DNA of 64,000 nucleotides from CAYXUG01 sp964468655 (lineage in GTDB: Bacteria > Fidelibacterota > Marinisomatia > Marinisomatales > CAYXUG01), in the NCBI GenBank assembly GCA_964468655.1, contig CAYXUG010000002.1:10967-74966 (forward strand). The letters are read 5' to 3'. Under the pieces are notes generated by a model. The model made no database searches, was not told the DNA's origin, and was given only the letters and a program-made list of their open reading frames with translations. Shown piece by piece: positions 54,423-64,000 of this stretch (positions are counted from its first letter, which is position 1; the number at the start of each line of letters is the position of its first letter). The translations under genes were made by a program, and so were the position numbers.

Positions 54423-56758
54423 TCTAATTTTTCCATTAACCCGTTTTCCCAGCGATTCAATGCTTCCGCGATCTCCGTGTCGATCACCTTATTTAGGCGC
54501 AGTATTGGTTGTTGAATTGTTTTCCCTATTTTTTCAACTATTAAGTTGTATTCTGCAAATAAAGAAGAAATTCTTTTTAAGTCTTGTTGTTTTATCTCAA
54601 TAATAAATCCGCCTGTTTCTGAGAAAAGCAATATATCAGTTCTAAAATCCCCGGGAATTGTAACATTACATCCAATTTTTTTTTTAAATGACATCTCAGT
54701 CAGAGTAACTGCAACACCCCCATCCGATATATCGTGGCACGAAAGTATCAACCCTTCATTTGTTGTGTCAATTAAAGCATGAATTTGATTTTCAACTTCC
54801 TTTAGATCAGGTTTGGGAATGTTTTTTCCCAATTCATTGAAAAGAGAATAATATAAACTGCCGCCGCATTCGTTTTTTCGCTCACCAACTATCAATAAAA
54901 CTGAATCAATCTGTTTAAATTCTGGTGTAATTGATTTTGAAACATCAGCAATTTTCCCAAGGCAGCTTATCATTGGACTGGGCGGAATTGGTTTATCTTT
55001 TGATTCGTTATAAAAGGAAACATTACCTGCTATAATAGGGATCGGTGAATCAGGATATTCTTTAAGATGATATCCTTTACATGTTTCTGCTACTCCTCTT
55101 ACACCCTCAACAAATGCCCACATATGGTGTTCCTTTTCCGGATTACCGAAACACAAACAGTCCGTAATTGCCTGAGGACTCATTCCTGAAGCGGCAATAT
55201 TCCTCATTGCCTCTATAACACTGTTGACACCGCACCAGTATGGATCGATTTTTCCATATCTTGGATTGTGGTCAAGAGAAAGAGAAATCCCAATATTCCG
55301 GATTTCTTCTGGGTATTGGTCATAATTAAATGGCTGAAGAATACCTGCATCACCATCGCCAGCTTCTGTAATTGTTCTTCCTTGAACCTGTTTATCGTAA
55401 GTTGAATAAACAGGAAACCTTGAAGCGCAATTTTCATGAGATAACATCTTTAACAATATTTCATTATAATCACTCGGTTCAGGCAGGTCTGGCACAGAAA
55501 ACTTAATTTCAGGAGGACTGTAAGTCCGATTGTATTTCAATCCGTGGGTAATGTCCTCCGCTAATGCATCAACAATTTTTTCTCCGTTTTTATGAACCAT
55601 ATATTTTGGTTCTTCCAGTATTTTCCCAACAACACTTGCACGAGCGCCTTTAGATACTTTTGGTAGATCAAAAATTGAATTGTAATGATTAACTATAAAA
55701 TCCGTTAGATCGGGATGTACCACCCACATGAACCTTTCCTGAGTTTCTGAACAAAGAATAACAGAAGGATGAAGATTGTCCATTCCTGTATGAATTTTAT
55801 CCAAATAAACTTCAGCACCAAAACCGGCAGCGTCTGCTAACTCCACACTTGCACACGCGACACCACCTGCTCCCAGATCCTTGAATCCAACTTTATCCAA
55901 ATCATTCCGTTCTTTCAAAAGGTCAAATAGTTTATATGTTGCTTTTAGTAAGTGTCTTTCTAAAAAAGCATTGGGCTCCTGTACCGCACCTTTATTCTTT
56001 TCTTTTTTTCCTTCCTCTAATCCAACGGAAGCAAAACTGGCTCCGCCGAAACCGCTGTTATCTGTCGGTTTTCCCACAAGAATGAGATCATATCCCACGG
56101 CATTTTCCGGTGCATAGGAGTGAATGATTTCATCCTCTTTTACAATGCCCAAAGTAACAATTGTAACAAGGCAGTTGTCATTGTATCCTTCATCATAATA
56201 AAGATCGCCCGCTATATTGGGCACACCAATCGGATTTCCATATCCTCCGATACCTTCAACGACCCCCTCATGAATCCATTTCGTTTTTGGAAGTGATATA
56301 TCCCCAAATCTTAAGCTGTCTGCCACAGCTATCACCCTTGCTCCCATACACGCCACATCTCTGACATTCCCGCCGATTCCTGTAGCAGCACCCTCATAGG
56401 GGACGATCTGAGATGGATGATTGTGGGATTCGTGACTCATGACAACACACCAACGGTGGCCTTTATTATCTGTTGCGATGGCGATAATCCCCGCGTCTTC
56501 TTTGGCGCCGATAATAACGGTGGGTCCATCGGTAACAAATTGAGATAAATGTGCCTGGCTACTTCTGTATGAAGAATGTTCAGAGCCTTGAATAGACCAG
56601 AGGATGCACTCAGAAAGGGAAGGTGGTCTTTTAAGAATTTCATTCTGAATTTTAAGAATTTCTTTGGGTGACAAATTGATTCCATGTTTTTCAAGTGTTG
56701 ATTCAATCTCACCGTTGGCTAGAGTGTTAAAATCGATGGATTCTTTTGTAAAAGACAT
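54419..56758 (-). CDS. purL: FGAM synthase large subunit (small-type PurL)
   Basis: 779 residues; ATP-dependent amidation of FGAR using ammonia from PurQ. CILWSIQGSEHSSYRSSQAH near the N-terminus, HESHNHPSQIVPYEGAATGI, KDLGAGGVACASVELADAAG, and GDGDAGILQPFN are typical. This is the small form that lacks PurS and PurQ domains and functions as a PurL-PurQ-PurS complex; here the partners are probably supplied by the fused PurQ at 52126. Confidence 0.95.
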   Translation of the reverse strand: MSFTKESIDFNTLANGEIESTLEKHGINLSPKEILKIQNEILKRPPSLSECILWSIQGSEHSSYRSSQAHLSQFVTDGPTVIIGAKEDAGIIAIATDNKGHRWCVVMSHESHNHPSQIVPYEGAATGIGGNVRDVACMGARVIAVADSLRFGDISLPKTKWIHEGVVEGIGGYGNPIGVPNIAGDLYYDEGYNDNCLVTIVTLGIVKEDEIIHSYAPENAVGYDLILVGKPTDNSGFGGASFASVGLEEGKKEKNKGAVQEPNAFLERHLLKATYKLFDLLKERNDLDKVGFKDLGAGGVACASVELADAAGFGAEVYLDKIHTGMDNLHPSVILCSETQERFMWVVHPDLTDFIVNHYNSIFDLPKVSKGARASVVGKILEEPKYMVHKNGEKIVDALAEDITHGLKYNRTYSPPEIKFSVPDLPEPSDYNEILLKMLSHENCASRFPVYSTYDKQVQGRTITEAGDGDAGILQPFNYDQYPEEIRNIGISLSLDHNPRYGKIDPYWCGVNSVIEAMRNIAASGMSPQAITDCLCFGNPEKEHHMWAFVEGVRGVAETCKGYHLKEYPDSPIPIIAGNVSFYNESKDKPIPPSPMISCLGKIADVSKSITPEFKQIDSVLLIVGERKNECGGSLYYSLFNELGKNIPKPDLKEVENQIHALIDTTNEGLILSCHDISDGGVAVTLTEMSFKKKIGCNVTIPGDFRTDILLFSETGGFIIEIKQQDLKRISSLFAEYNLIVEKIGKTIQQPILRLNKVIDTEIAEALNRWENGLMEKLE

Positions 56759-56759
56759 T

Positions 56760-58342
<1,583 letters not shown>

Positions 58343-59740
58343 TTAGTCTTTGTGATTAGTTACTTCAGGGTAATATAATGATTCGGTCGGTAAGGATTTA
58401 GATTTATAGTTTAAATAACTTGGATTCAAGTAAGTATTAAAAAATTCAACCACATATTTATTCACTACTTTAGTCATTTTTCTCCCGCTGACTTCACCGG
58501 TAAATCCAGCCAAATATCCCAGTGGACCGAAAAGAGGAATATCGGTATAATCATAATGTTTTGATCCTTTAACAGAAAAATGGTAAGTGTCTGTTTCTCC
58601 CTGATCGAGGAGCAATTTCAGGTAATGTTTATGCCTTACTTCGTCCCAGCTGGACCAACCTTCCTGCCCAATGTAAAGAAATGGTTGTGTGATGATTGTT
58701 TCCTCATCTTCCAAAATTAGGGGTACAAACCAGCCATCCAGGGCTAAGCATGCTTTTATTCTTTCATCCCTGATGGAAGTGAGAACACTTGTTGCTCCAC
58801 CAAATGAATGCCCGAAAATTCCTATTCTATTTAAGTCAAGATGACCTGAAAGTGGGGTTGAGTTGTCTCCACTTTCTATTTTTTCAAATTGGTCTAAAAC
58901 GAACTGCACATCGATCACACGTGTATTTAACTGGTGGGCGCGAATTTGGAGCCAGACGCTGTCTGATGTTCCACCTGGAATACTTGAACGATAATCTGTT
59001 GTTTGTCCGTTTGGGAAAATTGTCATGTTACAATCATAAGTGTGATCCATGGCAGCAACCACATAACCATGGCTCGCTAATTCTTCCAACAGGTTGGTAT
59101 TTTGTGTTCTCATACCACCCAACCCATGTGAAAAAATTAGAATTGGAAAAGGATTTCCTTTTTCTCCGATTTCTGAATTTTTGGTGGAGTTGGTATTGAT
59201 AAGATGAAGATGACTCAGCATGAAAGGAGGTATGTTCAATTGGCCTGCCACGGCATTTGCCCGAATTTCGAGAAAATCCATATAGGGGACTGTAGAACTT
59301 TTTTTAATATTCTTAGCTGGATACCAGAATTGAACCATCAGTTTCCGCAGATCATCTGACTCTTTGGTGAACCATTCTGACCGGCTGCTGTCAGTCCAGT
59401 GGAATGTGACTGTTCCAACTTCGAAGGGCCCTGTTGGCTGCGGTAAATTAAATACCGGAACTGACCAAGGTAAAAACAGAGAAACGAACCACCAAACAAT
59501 ATGACTGGTATTTCCAACCCAGCCAAGCGGTTTTTGCTGACTTCGTTTGTGGATGAGCCATAAAATACCTAGAAAAAGATAGGCAGGTACCATCTGCCAG
59601 CGGTAGGATTCCAGAAATAGATGTATTATACAAATAATCAAACTGAAGAAAATTAGATGTAATCTATATTTTGAAATTTTCTTGTATGGGATAAGATTTA
59701 AAGTGATAAGAAAAAGCAGAAGTATTTCGAGCGGTCTCAT
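58343..59740 (-). CDS. PAF-acetylhydrolase-like alpha/beta hydrolase with N-terminal membrane region
   Basis: 465 residues. Residues 1-100 contain three to four hydrophobic helices, then a soluble hydrolase domain resembling the isoform II PAF-acetylhydrolase family: oxyanion region PILIFSHGLGGMRTQN, nucleophile Ser in IGIFGHSFGGATS, Asp in CLALDGWFVP, His in VKGSKHYDYTD. Such enzymes release short or oxidised acyl chains from phospholipids. Membrane tethering supports a lipid substrate. It overlaps the preceding phosphodiesterase gene by four bases and is the last gene of a three-hydrolase operon. Confidence 0.82.
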   Translation of the reverse strand: MRPLEILLLFLITLNLIPYKKISKYRLHLIFFSLIICIIHLFLESYRWQMVPAYLFLGILWLIHKRSQQKPLGWVGNTSHIVWWFVSLFLPWSVPVFNLPQPTGPFEVGTVTFHWTDSSRSEWFTKESDDLRKLMVQFWYPAKNIKKSSTVPYMDFLEIRANAVAGQLNIPPFMLSHLHLINTNSTKNSEIGEKGNPFPILIFSHGLGGMRTQNTNLLEELASHGYVVAAMDHTYDCNMTIFPNGQTTDYRSSIPGGTSDSVWLQIRAHQLNTRVIDVQFVLDQFEKIESGDNSTPLSGHLDLNRIGIFGHSFGGATSVLTSIRDERIKACLALDGWFVPLILEDEETIITQPFLYIGQEGWSSWDEVRHKHYLKLLLDQGETDTYHFSVKGSKHYDYTDIPLFGPLGYLAGFTGEVSGRKMTKVVNKYVVEFFNTYLNPSYLNYKSKSLPTESLYYPEVTNHKD

Positions 59741-60978
59741 CGTGCTAAGAATACAGTGACCGAATCAAGACTGCCGTCTGTTTCAGCCGGTTGAAGATTC
59801 ATTACCTGTGCCATAAGAGAGTAAAGGTGAATAATTTTTATGGATGGCACAGTAATTCCATTGTTGAAAGCAGGACCGTATGCAATGCAAATTCCGTGCA
59901 TGGAATCATAAACAGGATCGTAACCGTGAGTACCCCCGGTGAATGCGTCGGGGTAGGAATCGTAATAGCTGTGATCGGTAATAGACCAGCCGTCATCAGC
60001 GAAACAGATAATTGGTGTGATCCTTCGATGATTCCGGTAATGGAGTCTTTCAGGAATTTCTTCCTTAAGGTACACATTCATATTTGAATGGGCATTGACA
60101 AGTGATAAATAAATGGAGTCTTCCATTTCATCATTGGGTCTCAGCGCGGCTACAGGTGAATAGTCAACAAATAACACATCATCAAGATTGATGTAATCAT
60201 CGAGAAAAACAACTCTTTCTCTGCTTAGCTCTGTCATACCGTGATCAGAAACAACGATAATGTTTATTTTATCTTTCAGATTTCTCACTTCAAGACTGTC
60301 CAAAAGTGCACCCATTGATTCATCAATTTCTTCGATTACTTCCGCCATTTCCACTGCATCAGGTCCATAATCATGTCCCCAACTGTCTGTGTCGCTGAAA
60401 TAAAGTGTGATAAAATCCGGGCGGTCTTCTTCCTTCATATCAAGCCAGGCGAGAACTTGACTTATTCTGTCTTCTTTTGGTAGGTCGTGATCATACGTCC
60501 GCCAGTAAGTGGGACGAACACCCTGTATTTCTGCTTCCGAACCGGGCCAGAACATACAGGCAGCTATCTTGTTCTGTTTTTCAACGGTTACCCAGATGGG
60601 TTCACCTTCCCACCATCTGCTTTCGGACACGGGCTCACTGTTTTCCCCAATATAGAACCACGCGTCGAATTCAGGATCGTACATTCTATTAGCAACAATT
60701 CCGTGATTTTCCGCATAGAGTCCTGTGACAATTGAATAGTGATTCGGAAATGTTTTGCTCGGGAAAACTGGAATCAATGATTCTGCTTTCACACCGCCTG
60801 CAATGAGTTCATCAAAATGAGGTGTATCTGTTTTGTCAAAATAATCCCACCGGAAACCATCAATGGAAATGAGAATAAGAGGATATCCTTTTGGTGAATT
60901 TTTGTCATTTGTCTGACCGCATGAGAGCAGTAGAGTTCCTGCAATAATAAGGAGGAAATATTTTTTAAACAGATTCAA
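59737..60978 (-). CDS. ENPP-type nucleotide pyrophosphatase/phosphodiesterase lipoprotein
   Basis: 413 residues. Lipoprotein signal with lipobox LLLSC (Cys20). Alkaline-phosphatase-fold metal and catalytic residues are complete: ISIDGFRWDYF, catalytic Thr in FPSKTFPNHYSIVTGL, YFSDTDSWGHDYG, VVSDHGMTE, and GTHGYDP. The family hydrolyses nucleotide pyrophosphates or phosphodiesters including lysophospholipids. It is related to the protein at 23941 but that one has a shifted start. It lies three bases after the penicillin acylase gene and overlaps the PAF-acetylhydrolase-like gene. Confidence 0.88.
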   Translation of the reverse strand: MNLFKKYFLLIIAGTLLLSCGQTNDKNSPKGYPLILISIDGFRWDYFDKTDTPHFDELIAGGVKAESLIPVFPSKTFPNHYSIVTGLYAENHGIVANRMYDPEFDAWFYIGENSEPVSESRWWEGEPIWVTVEKQNKIAACMFWPGSEAEIQGVRPTYWRTYDHDLPKEDRISQVLAWLDMKEEDRPDFITLYFSDTDSWGHDYGPDAVEMAEVIEEIDESMGALLDSLEVRNLKDKINIIVVSDHGMTELSRERVVFLDDYINLDDVLFVDYSPVAALRPNDEMEDSIYLSLVNAHSNMNVYLKEEIPERLHYRNHRRITPIICFADDGWSITDHSYYDSYPDAFTGGTHGYDPVYDSMHGICIAYGPAFNNGITVPSIKIIHLYSLMAQVMNLQPAETDGSLDSVTVFLAR

Positions 60979-60981
60979 AGT

Positions 60982-63075
60982 TTAGAAGATGTCTTTTGAT
61001 TCTAGATGATTTTCAATTTCGTTTTTATCCAGCCATACGGGACGGAGTTTTTTCTCAGAATATAGTAGAAGCTGATCGGTTTTGTGTGTTGTACCTGGCT
61101 GGCTTGCATTCCCGTAAGACAGCAGTGCACGAGCTTTCACGGGATTTGAAAATTCGATGGCGGCTACGTATGAATCCCCGCCTACTGCCATATATTGATT
61201 ATTATCAATGGGGCGGTAATAAGTGACTCTAAAATGGCCATAAGGATCACCCTCACCGCCGTTTGCTGGAAGGTCGATTCCTTCAGCTCGCAAACGATAT
61301 ACATCACCCCACATGACATCCAGATACCCGTATGTTTCTTTTACTTTCTTGGCAGCAGTTTCAAGCTTTCTGACGGCACCCCATGGATCCGCCAGTCCTG
61401 TTGGAGTGTTCATGGGATCGTTCTCATTCCACGGGACGGCAAATAAATCACTTTTATTAACAGCCAGTTCCATCTCATCTGCCCACTCCTGAAAAAGGAC
61501 AGCACCGCCACTGGCGGCATTCGAATTTCGATCCCATTGTTTCAGAACTTCCGCCGCTTCAAGTACAATTTGCTGATTGGATTCCCGGGCAGTTTCAAGC
61601 AGTTCATCCAACAATCGGTCAGCCAGTTCCATCCGTGTGGAAAGTTTGTAAGCTATCAATTCGTCATAGGTTATGGAAGAATCTTCATAAAGCATTCTTG
61701 CCGAACGCTGGGCCCTGAAGTGCATGAAATTCTTCGACATGTATTGAGGAAAATTTTCCCTGAACAGCACTTTTGGGAATGTGGTCGTCCACGGCGGGTC
61801 ATTGGCATTCTGGAGCCATCCGCTTTCAGGGTCCTGCGCTTTCGGAAGTTCATTGTAAAGGTGTGTTTCATCCCAGATTGTTCCGGAAATATCCCCCTGA
61901 ACCGTTCCCCACCAATCCAAATTTTCATCAGGTCTTTTGGGTGTTCGCCCGCCGAAGAGGTGCATAATGTGACCTTTGTTGTCAGCATACATAACTGTAA
62001 AAAAAGGATTCTGCAGGCTTGAAAGCGCTTTTTCAAATTCCCTTAAATTTTTTGCTTTGGACATTTCCCAGTATTGGCTGAAAACATTTGGCTGATTCAG
62101 ACCAACTACCCGCAAAGCAACGGCTTTATCATCAGATTCTGAAACCACAGGACCATGGACCGAAGATTTTAATTCAACCATCTTTTCAGAAAATGACCCG
62201 ACACCATTTTTAATTTTGAGTTGAATGGACCGAGTTTCAAACTGCTCGATACCACCATCAAATTCATATCCGCCGTCTTTCAGTGTTAACTTATACAAAT
62301 CAGCACCATCATGAACATTATTGGTGTGGGTCCACCCCAAGTTTTCATTAAAAGCAATTCCGAGAAAAGGCATCCCCACCAATGCAGCGCCGTAAATATT
62401 TACATCTGGTGATACAAGATGGGATTCAAACCACGTGAACATGTCTCCCCACGGCAAATGGGGGTTGGCAATAAGCATGGCATTTCCGCTGGCTGATCTC
62501 GATGGTCCTATTGCCCAGGCATTGGACCCCTTGCTGCTGATGAAATGGGATGGATCAAATTGTCCTTCCTCGGGATCAGTGACAAAGTGAAAAAGGATCA
62601 CTCGCTGGAAGTGCGCCAAAGGATCGCGGGGTGTGACAGGCAGTACGATTTTAGCTTCATCAGACAGTTTATCAGGATGGGCATTTGCATAATCGTTGAT
62701 ACCATCCGTGAAGGATTGCAGAAAATTCCCGATTGGTTTATCCTGTTCTGCTACCCACCGCTTTGCCCTCTCAGGAATATTGTTGGTATGAACCCACAAG
62801 TCTGAATTCAAATAATCTTCTCCCCAAAATTCAGTCGCTTTACCTCGCGCCTGTCCGTACAATTTGAGAAGGAGGTTGCCGTGATTGTGCATCTGAGCCC
62901 ACCCGTAGGCGTAAAAAAGGTGTTCACTGTTTTGCGCAAAAATGTGCGGTATGCCATGAGTGTCCCATAAAATTTCAGTTTTTTCCGGGGCAGGAGATGA
63001 ACAACTGCACAAAAACAATAAAGGTAAAATTACGAACATGGTTTTAGCAGCTTTTGTTATTTCTCTTAACTTCAT
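60982..63075 (-). CDS. Penicillin acylase family lipoprotein
   Basis: 697-residue Ntn-hydrolase precursor that self-cleaves into two subunits. Lipoprotein signal LLFLCSCSS. The N-terminal part has the family start DTHGIPHIFAQNSEHLFYAYG; the autoprocessing site precedes Ser in SKGSNAWAIGPSRSA, giving the N-terminal Ser nucleophile; downstream GNAMLIANPHLPW and TPTGLADPWGAV fit the beta subunit. Family members cleave acyl-homoserine lactones, penicillins or other N-acyl amides. Its neighbours are lipid/phosphodiester hydrolases, so N-acyl lipid breakdown is one option, as is quorum quenching. Confidence 0.9.
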   Translation of the reverse strand: MKLREITKAAKTMFVILPLLFLCSCSSPAPEKTEILWDTHGIPHIFAQNSEHLFYAYGWAQMHNHGNLLLKLYGQARGKATEFWGEDYLNSDLWVHTNNIPERAKRWVAEQDKPIGNFLQSFTDGINDYANAHPDKLSDEAKIVLPVTPRDPLAHFQRVILFHFVTDPEEGQFDPSHFISSKGSNAWAIGPSRSASGNAMLIANPHLPWGDMFTWFESHLVSPDVNIYGAALVGMPFLGIAFNENLGWTHTNNVHDGADLYKLTLKDGGYEFDGGIEQFETRSIQLKIKNGVGSFSEKMVELKSSVHGPVVSESDDKAVALRVVGLNQPNVFSQYWEMSKAKNLREFEKALSSLQNPFFTVMYADNKGHIMHLFGGRTPKRPDENLDWWGTVQGDISGTIWDETHLYNELPKAQDPESGWLQNANDPPWTTTFPKVLFRENFPQYMSKNFMHFRAQRSARMLYEDSSITYDELIAYKLSTRMELADRLLDELLETARESNQQIVLEAAEVLKQWDRNSNAASGGAVLFQEWADEMELAVNKSDLFAVPWNENDPMNTPTGLADPWGAVRKLETAAKKVKETYGYLDVMWGDVYRLRAEGIDLPANGGEGDPYGHFRVTYYRPIDNNQYMAVGGDSYVAAIEFSNPVKARALLSYGNASQPGTTHKTDQLLLYSEKKLRPVWLDKNEIENHLESKDIF

Positions 63076-63177
63076 TTAATCAAAATCCTTTAGTTACTTG
63101 TCAATCGTAGTGAAACGTAAATTGATGACAGCAGAATTAGCCATCCAATGCAGTGGGGGTTAGGTAGCCAATTATTT

Positions 63178-63975
63178 TCATTTGCCTGATTTTCTTCGGT
63201 TATCTTCTCTACAAAGCATTTGGCAATTTTCTTCGGTTGTTTTTCCACCTTCATGCCAAGGTGTAATATGGTCAGCTTCCATTTCAGAGACTTCAAAGTG
63301 GTTACCACATTTCACACAATTACCTTTTTGTTTTTCGTAAACCTTTTGTTTCATAGCGTCAGAAAACGCACGAATGGAAAGATATTTTTCATCAAGGGTG
63401 AGAATAAATGGATAAATTCCACTCTTTTTTGTTACATCATCATCAAGAATCAATTTAGCCGTTTCTTCTTCAATTTTTTTCGTATCAATTTTTTCGTCTT
63501 TGTATTTGTTGTAAAGCGTACCCCAATCCACACCTTTCATAAATTTTCGCTTATTCGTGAAAGTTGCATTTACCCAGTTAATGACGGTTTGAAAATATAA
63601 CCACAGCTCATTAGCGTTTTTATCGTGTTGATGCTTCGCCATATACTTTTCTATTTCACCCTTAGAAAACCATTTTATTGCAGTTTCTAAATAATCTTGG
63701 CGAATGGAAGAGCCTGCTATATAATCGTTGCCCATTCCATAGGCAGGGCACCCACTTTTACTGAAATATCGTTTAGCATCTGCCGTCCAAGATCCCGCAT
63801 ATACGGCATTGCGTAGTTCCTGATCAGTAAGTTCTGCACCAGCTATGTTTATGGTTCTAAACCAATCTAATCTTTCGCTATCGGTACCACTACATTGATA
63901 AACAGTGAGTTTGTAATTGAGAATTTGCTCTTGCTCATCATCCTGCTGTACGTCGTCAAATGATATGGTACAGAT
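63178..63975 (-). pseudogene. 3' part of a DUF262/HNH endonuclease gene, apparently interrupted
   Basis: The frame is open from 63975 to a stop at 63178. It encodes the C-terminal half of a DUF262-type nuclease (TINIAGAELTDQELRNAVYA, YFSKSGCPAYGMGNDYIAG) and an HNH domain (CVKCGNHFEVSEMEADHITP, WHEGGKTTEENCQMLCRE). The first ATG is at 63735, but family-like sequence continues upstream of it to an in-frame TGA at 63976-63978, with no usable start. The DGQQR-type N-terminal domain would lie outside the window. The second zinc pair reads LCRED rather than LCxxC, so one ligand appears lost. Possibly a decayed restriction-like gene, or an error near the sequence end. Confidence 0.6.
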
Positions 63976-64000
63976 TCATCTAAATTTAAAGTGATACTTT

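Overview
The window reads as one gene-dense chromosome segment of a Gram-negative bacterium with about 40% G+C by eye. TonB/ExbB/ExbD, beta-barrel outer-membrane proteins, lipoproteins and a type-IX-secretion-style C-terminal sorting domain point to the FCB side of the tree (Candidatus Marinimicrobia, KSB1 or Calditrichota relatives). That placement is inferred from gene content only. I saw no rRNA, tRNA, CRISPR array, insertion sequence or phage. No stretch longer than about 300 bases lacks a gene.

Region 1 (55-8261): a large secreted FG-GAP protein, an outer-membrane barrel, an S41 processing protease and an exbB-exbD-exbD-tonB operon with its own promoter and terminator. Region 2 (8424-19800): succinate dehydrogenase of the mycobacterial Sdh1 type (C-A-B order), a gamma-glutamyl group (gamma-glutamyltransferase, class-I amidotransferase, glutamate-cysteine ligase), a dienelactone hydrolase, an isolated nuoB with two tiny unknown partners, and NAD-malic enzyme. 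Region 3 (19797-27850): assorted envelope and metabolic genes, including a phosphodiesterase lipoprotein that appears to start at a non-ATG codon, a sorted secreted lipase and phenylalanine hydroxylase.

Region 4 (27930-35738) is the most unusual part. One operon with a TTGACA promoter and an intrinsic terminator encodes three exported envelope proteins (FxLYD-like, TPR, barrel plus TPR), a PomA/MotA-type stator, a PomB/MotB-type stator, a FliF-derived protein and a full FliG-like rotor protein. The FliF-derived protein keeps only ring-building motif 3, a long coiled coil, one membrane helix and a FliG-binding tail. There is no filament, hook, rod or export gene. I read it as a stripped-down flagellar-type rotary motor that drives something in the envelope, perhaps surface motility or force transmission. 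I know of no described system with this composition.

Region 5 (35791-43696): an M28 peptidase, a FabG-like reductase, pyruvate phosphate dikinase, acetoacetyl-CoA synthetase and BioY. Region 6 (43747-58070) is a nearly complete purine operon on the minus strand, purA-L-M-Q/S-C-E-[four-helix-bundle gene]-B-F-D-N-H. PurE is of the class II type and no purK is present. PurQ is fused to two PurS-like domains. Four of its intergenic gaps carry related inverted repeats built from GTGTT/AACAC units, and the 23S-intervening-sequence-type protein gene sits between the arms of one of them, so this looks like a mobile stem-loop family.

Region 7 (58343-64000): a three-gene hydrolase operon (penicillin acylase family, phosphodiesterase, PAF-acetylhydrolase family) and the 3' part of a DUF262/HNH gene interrupted by a stop near the window edge.
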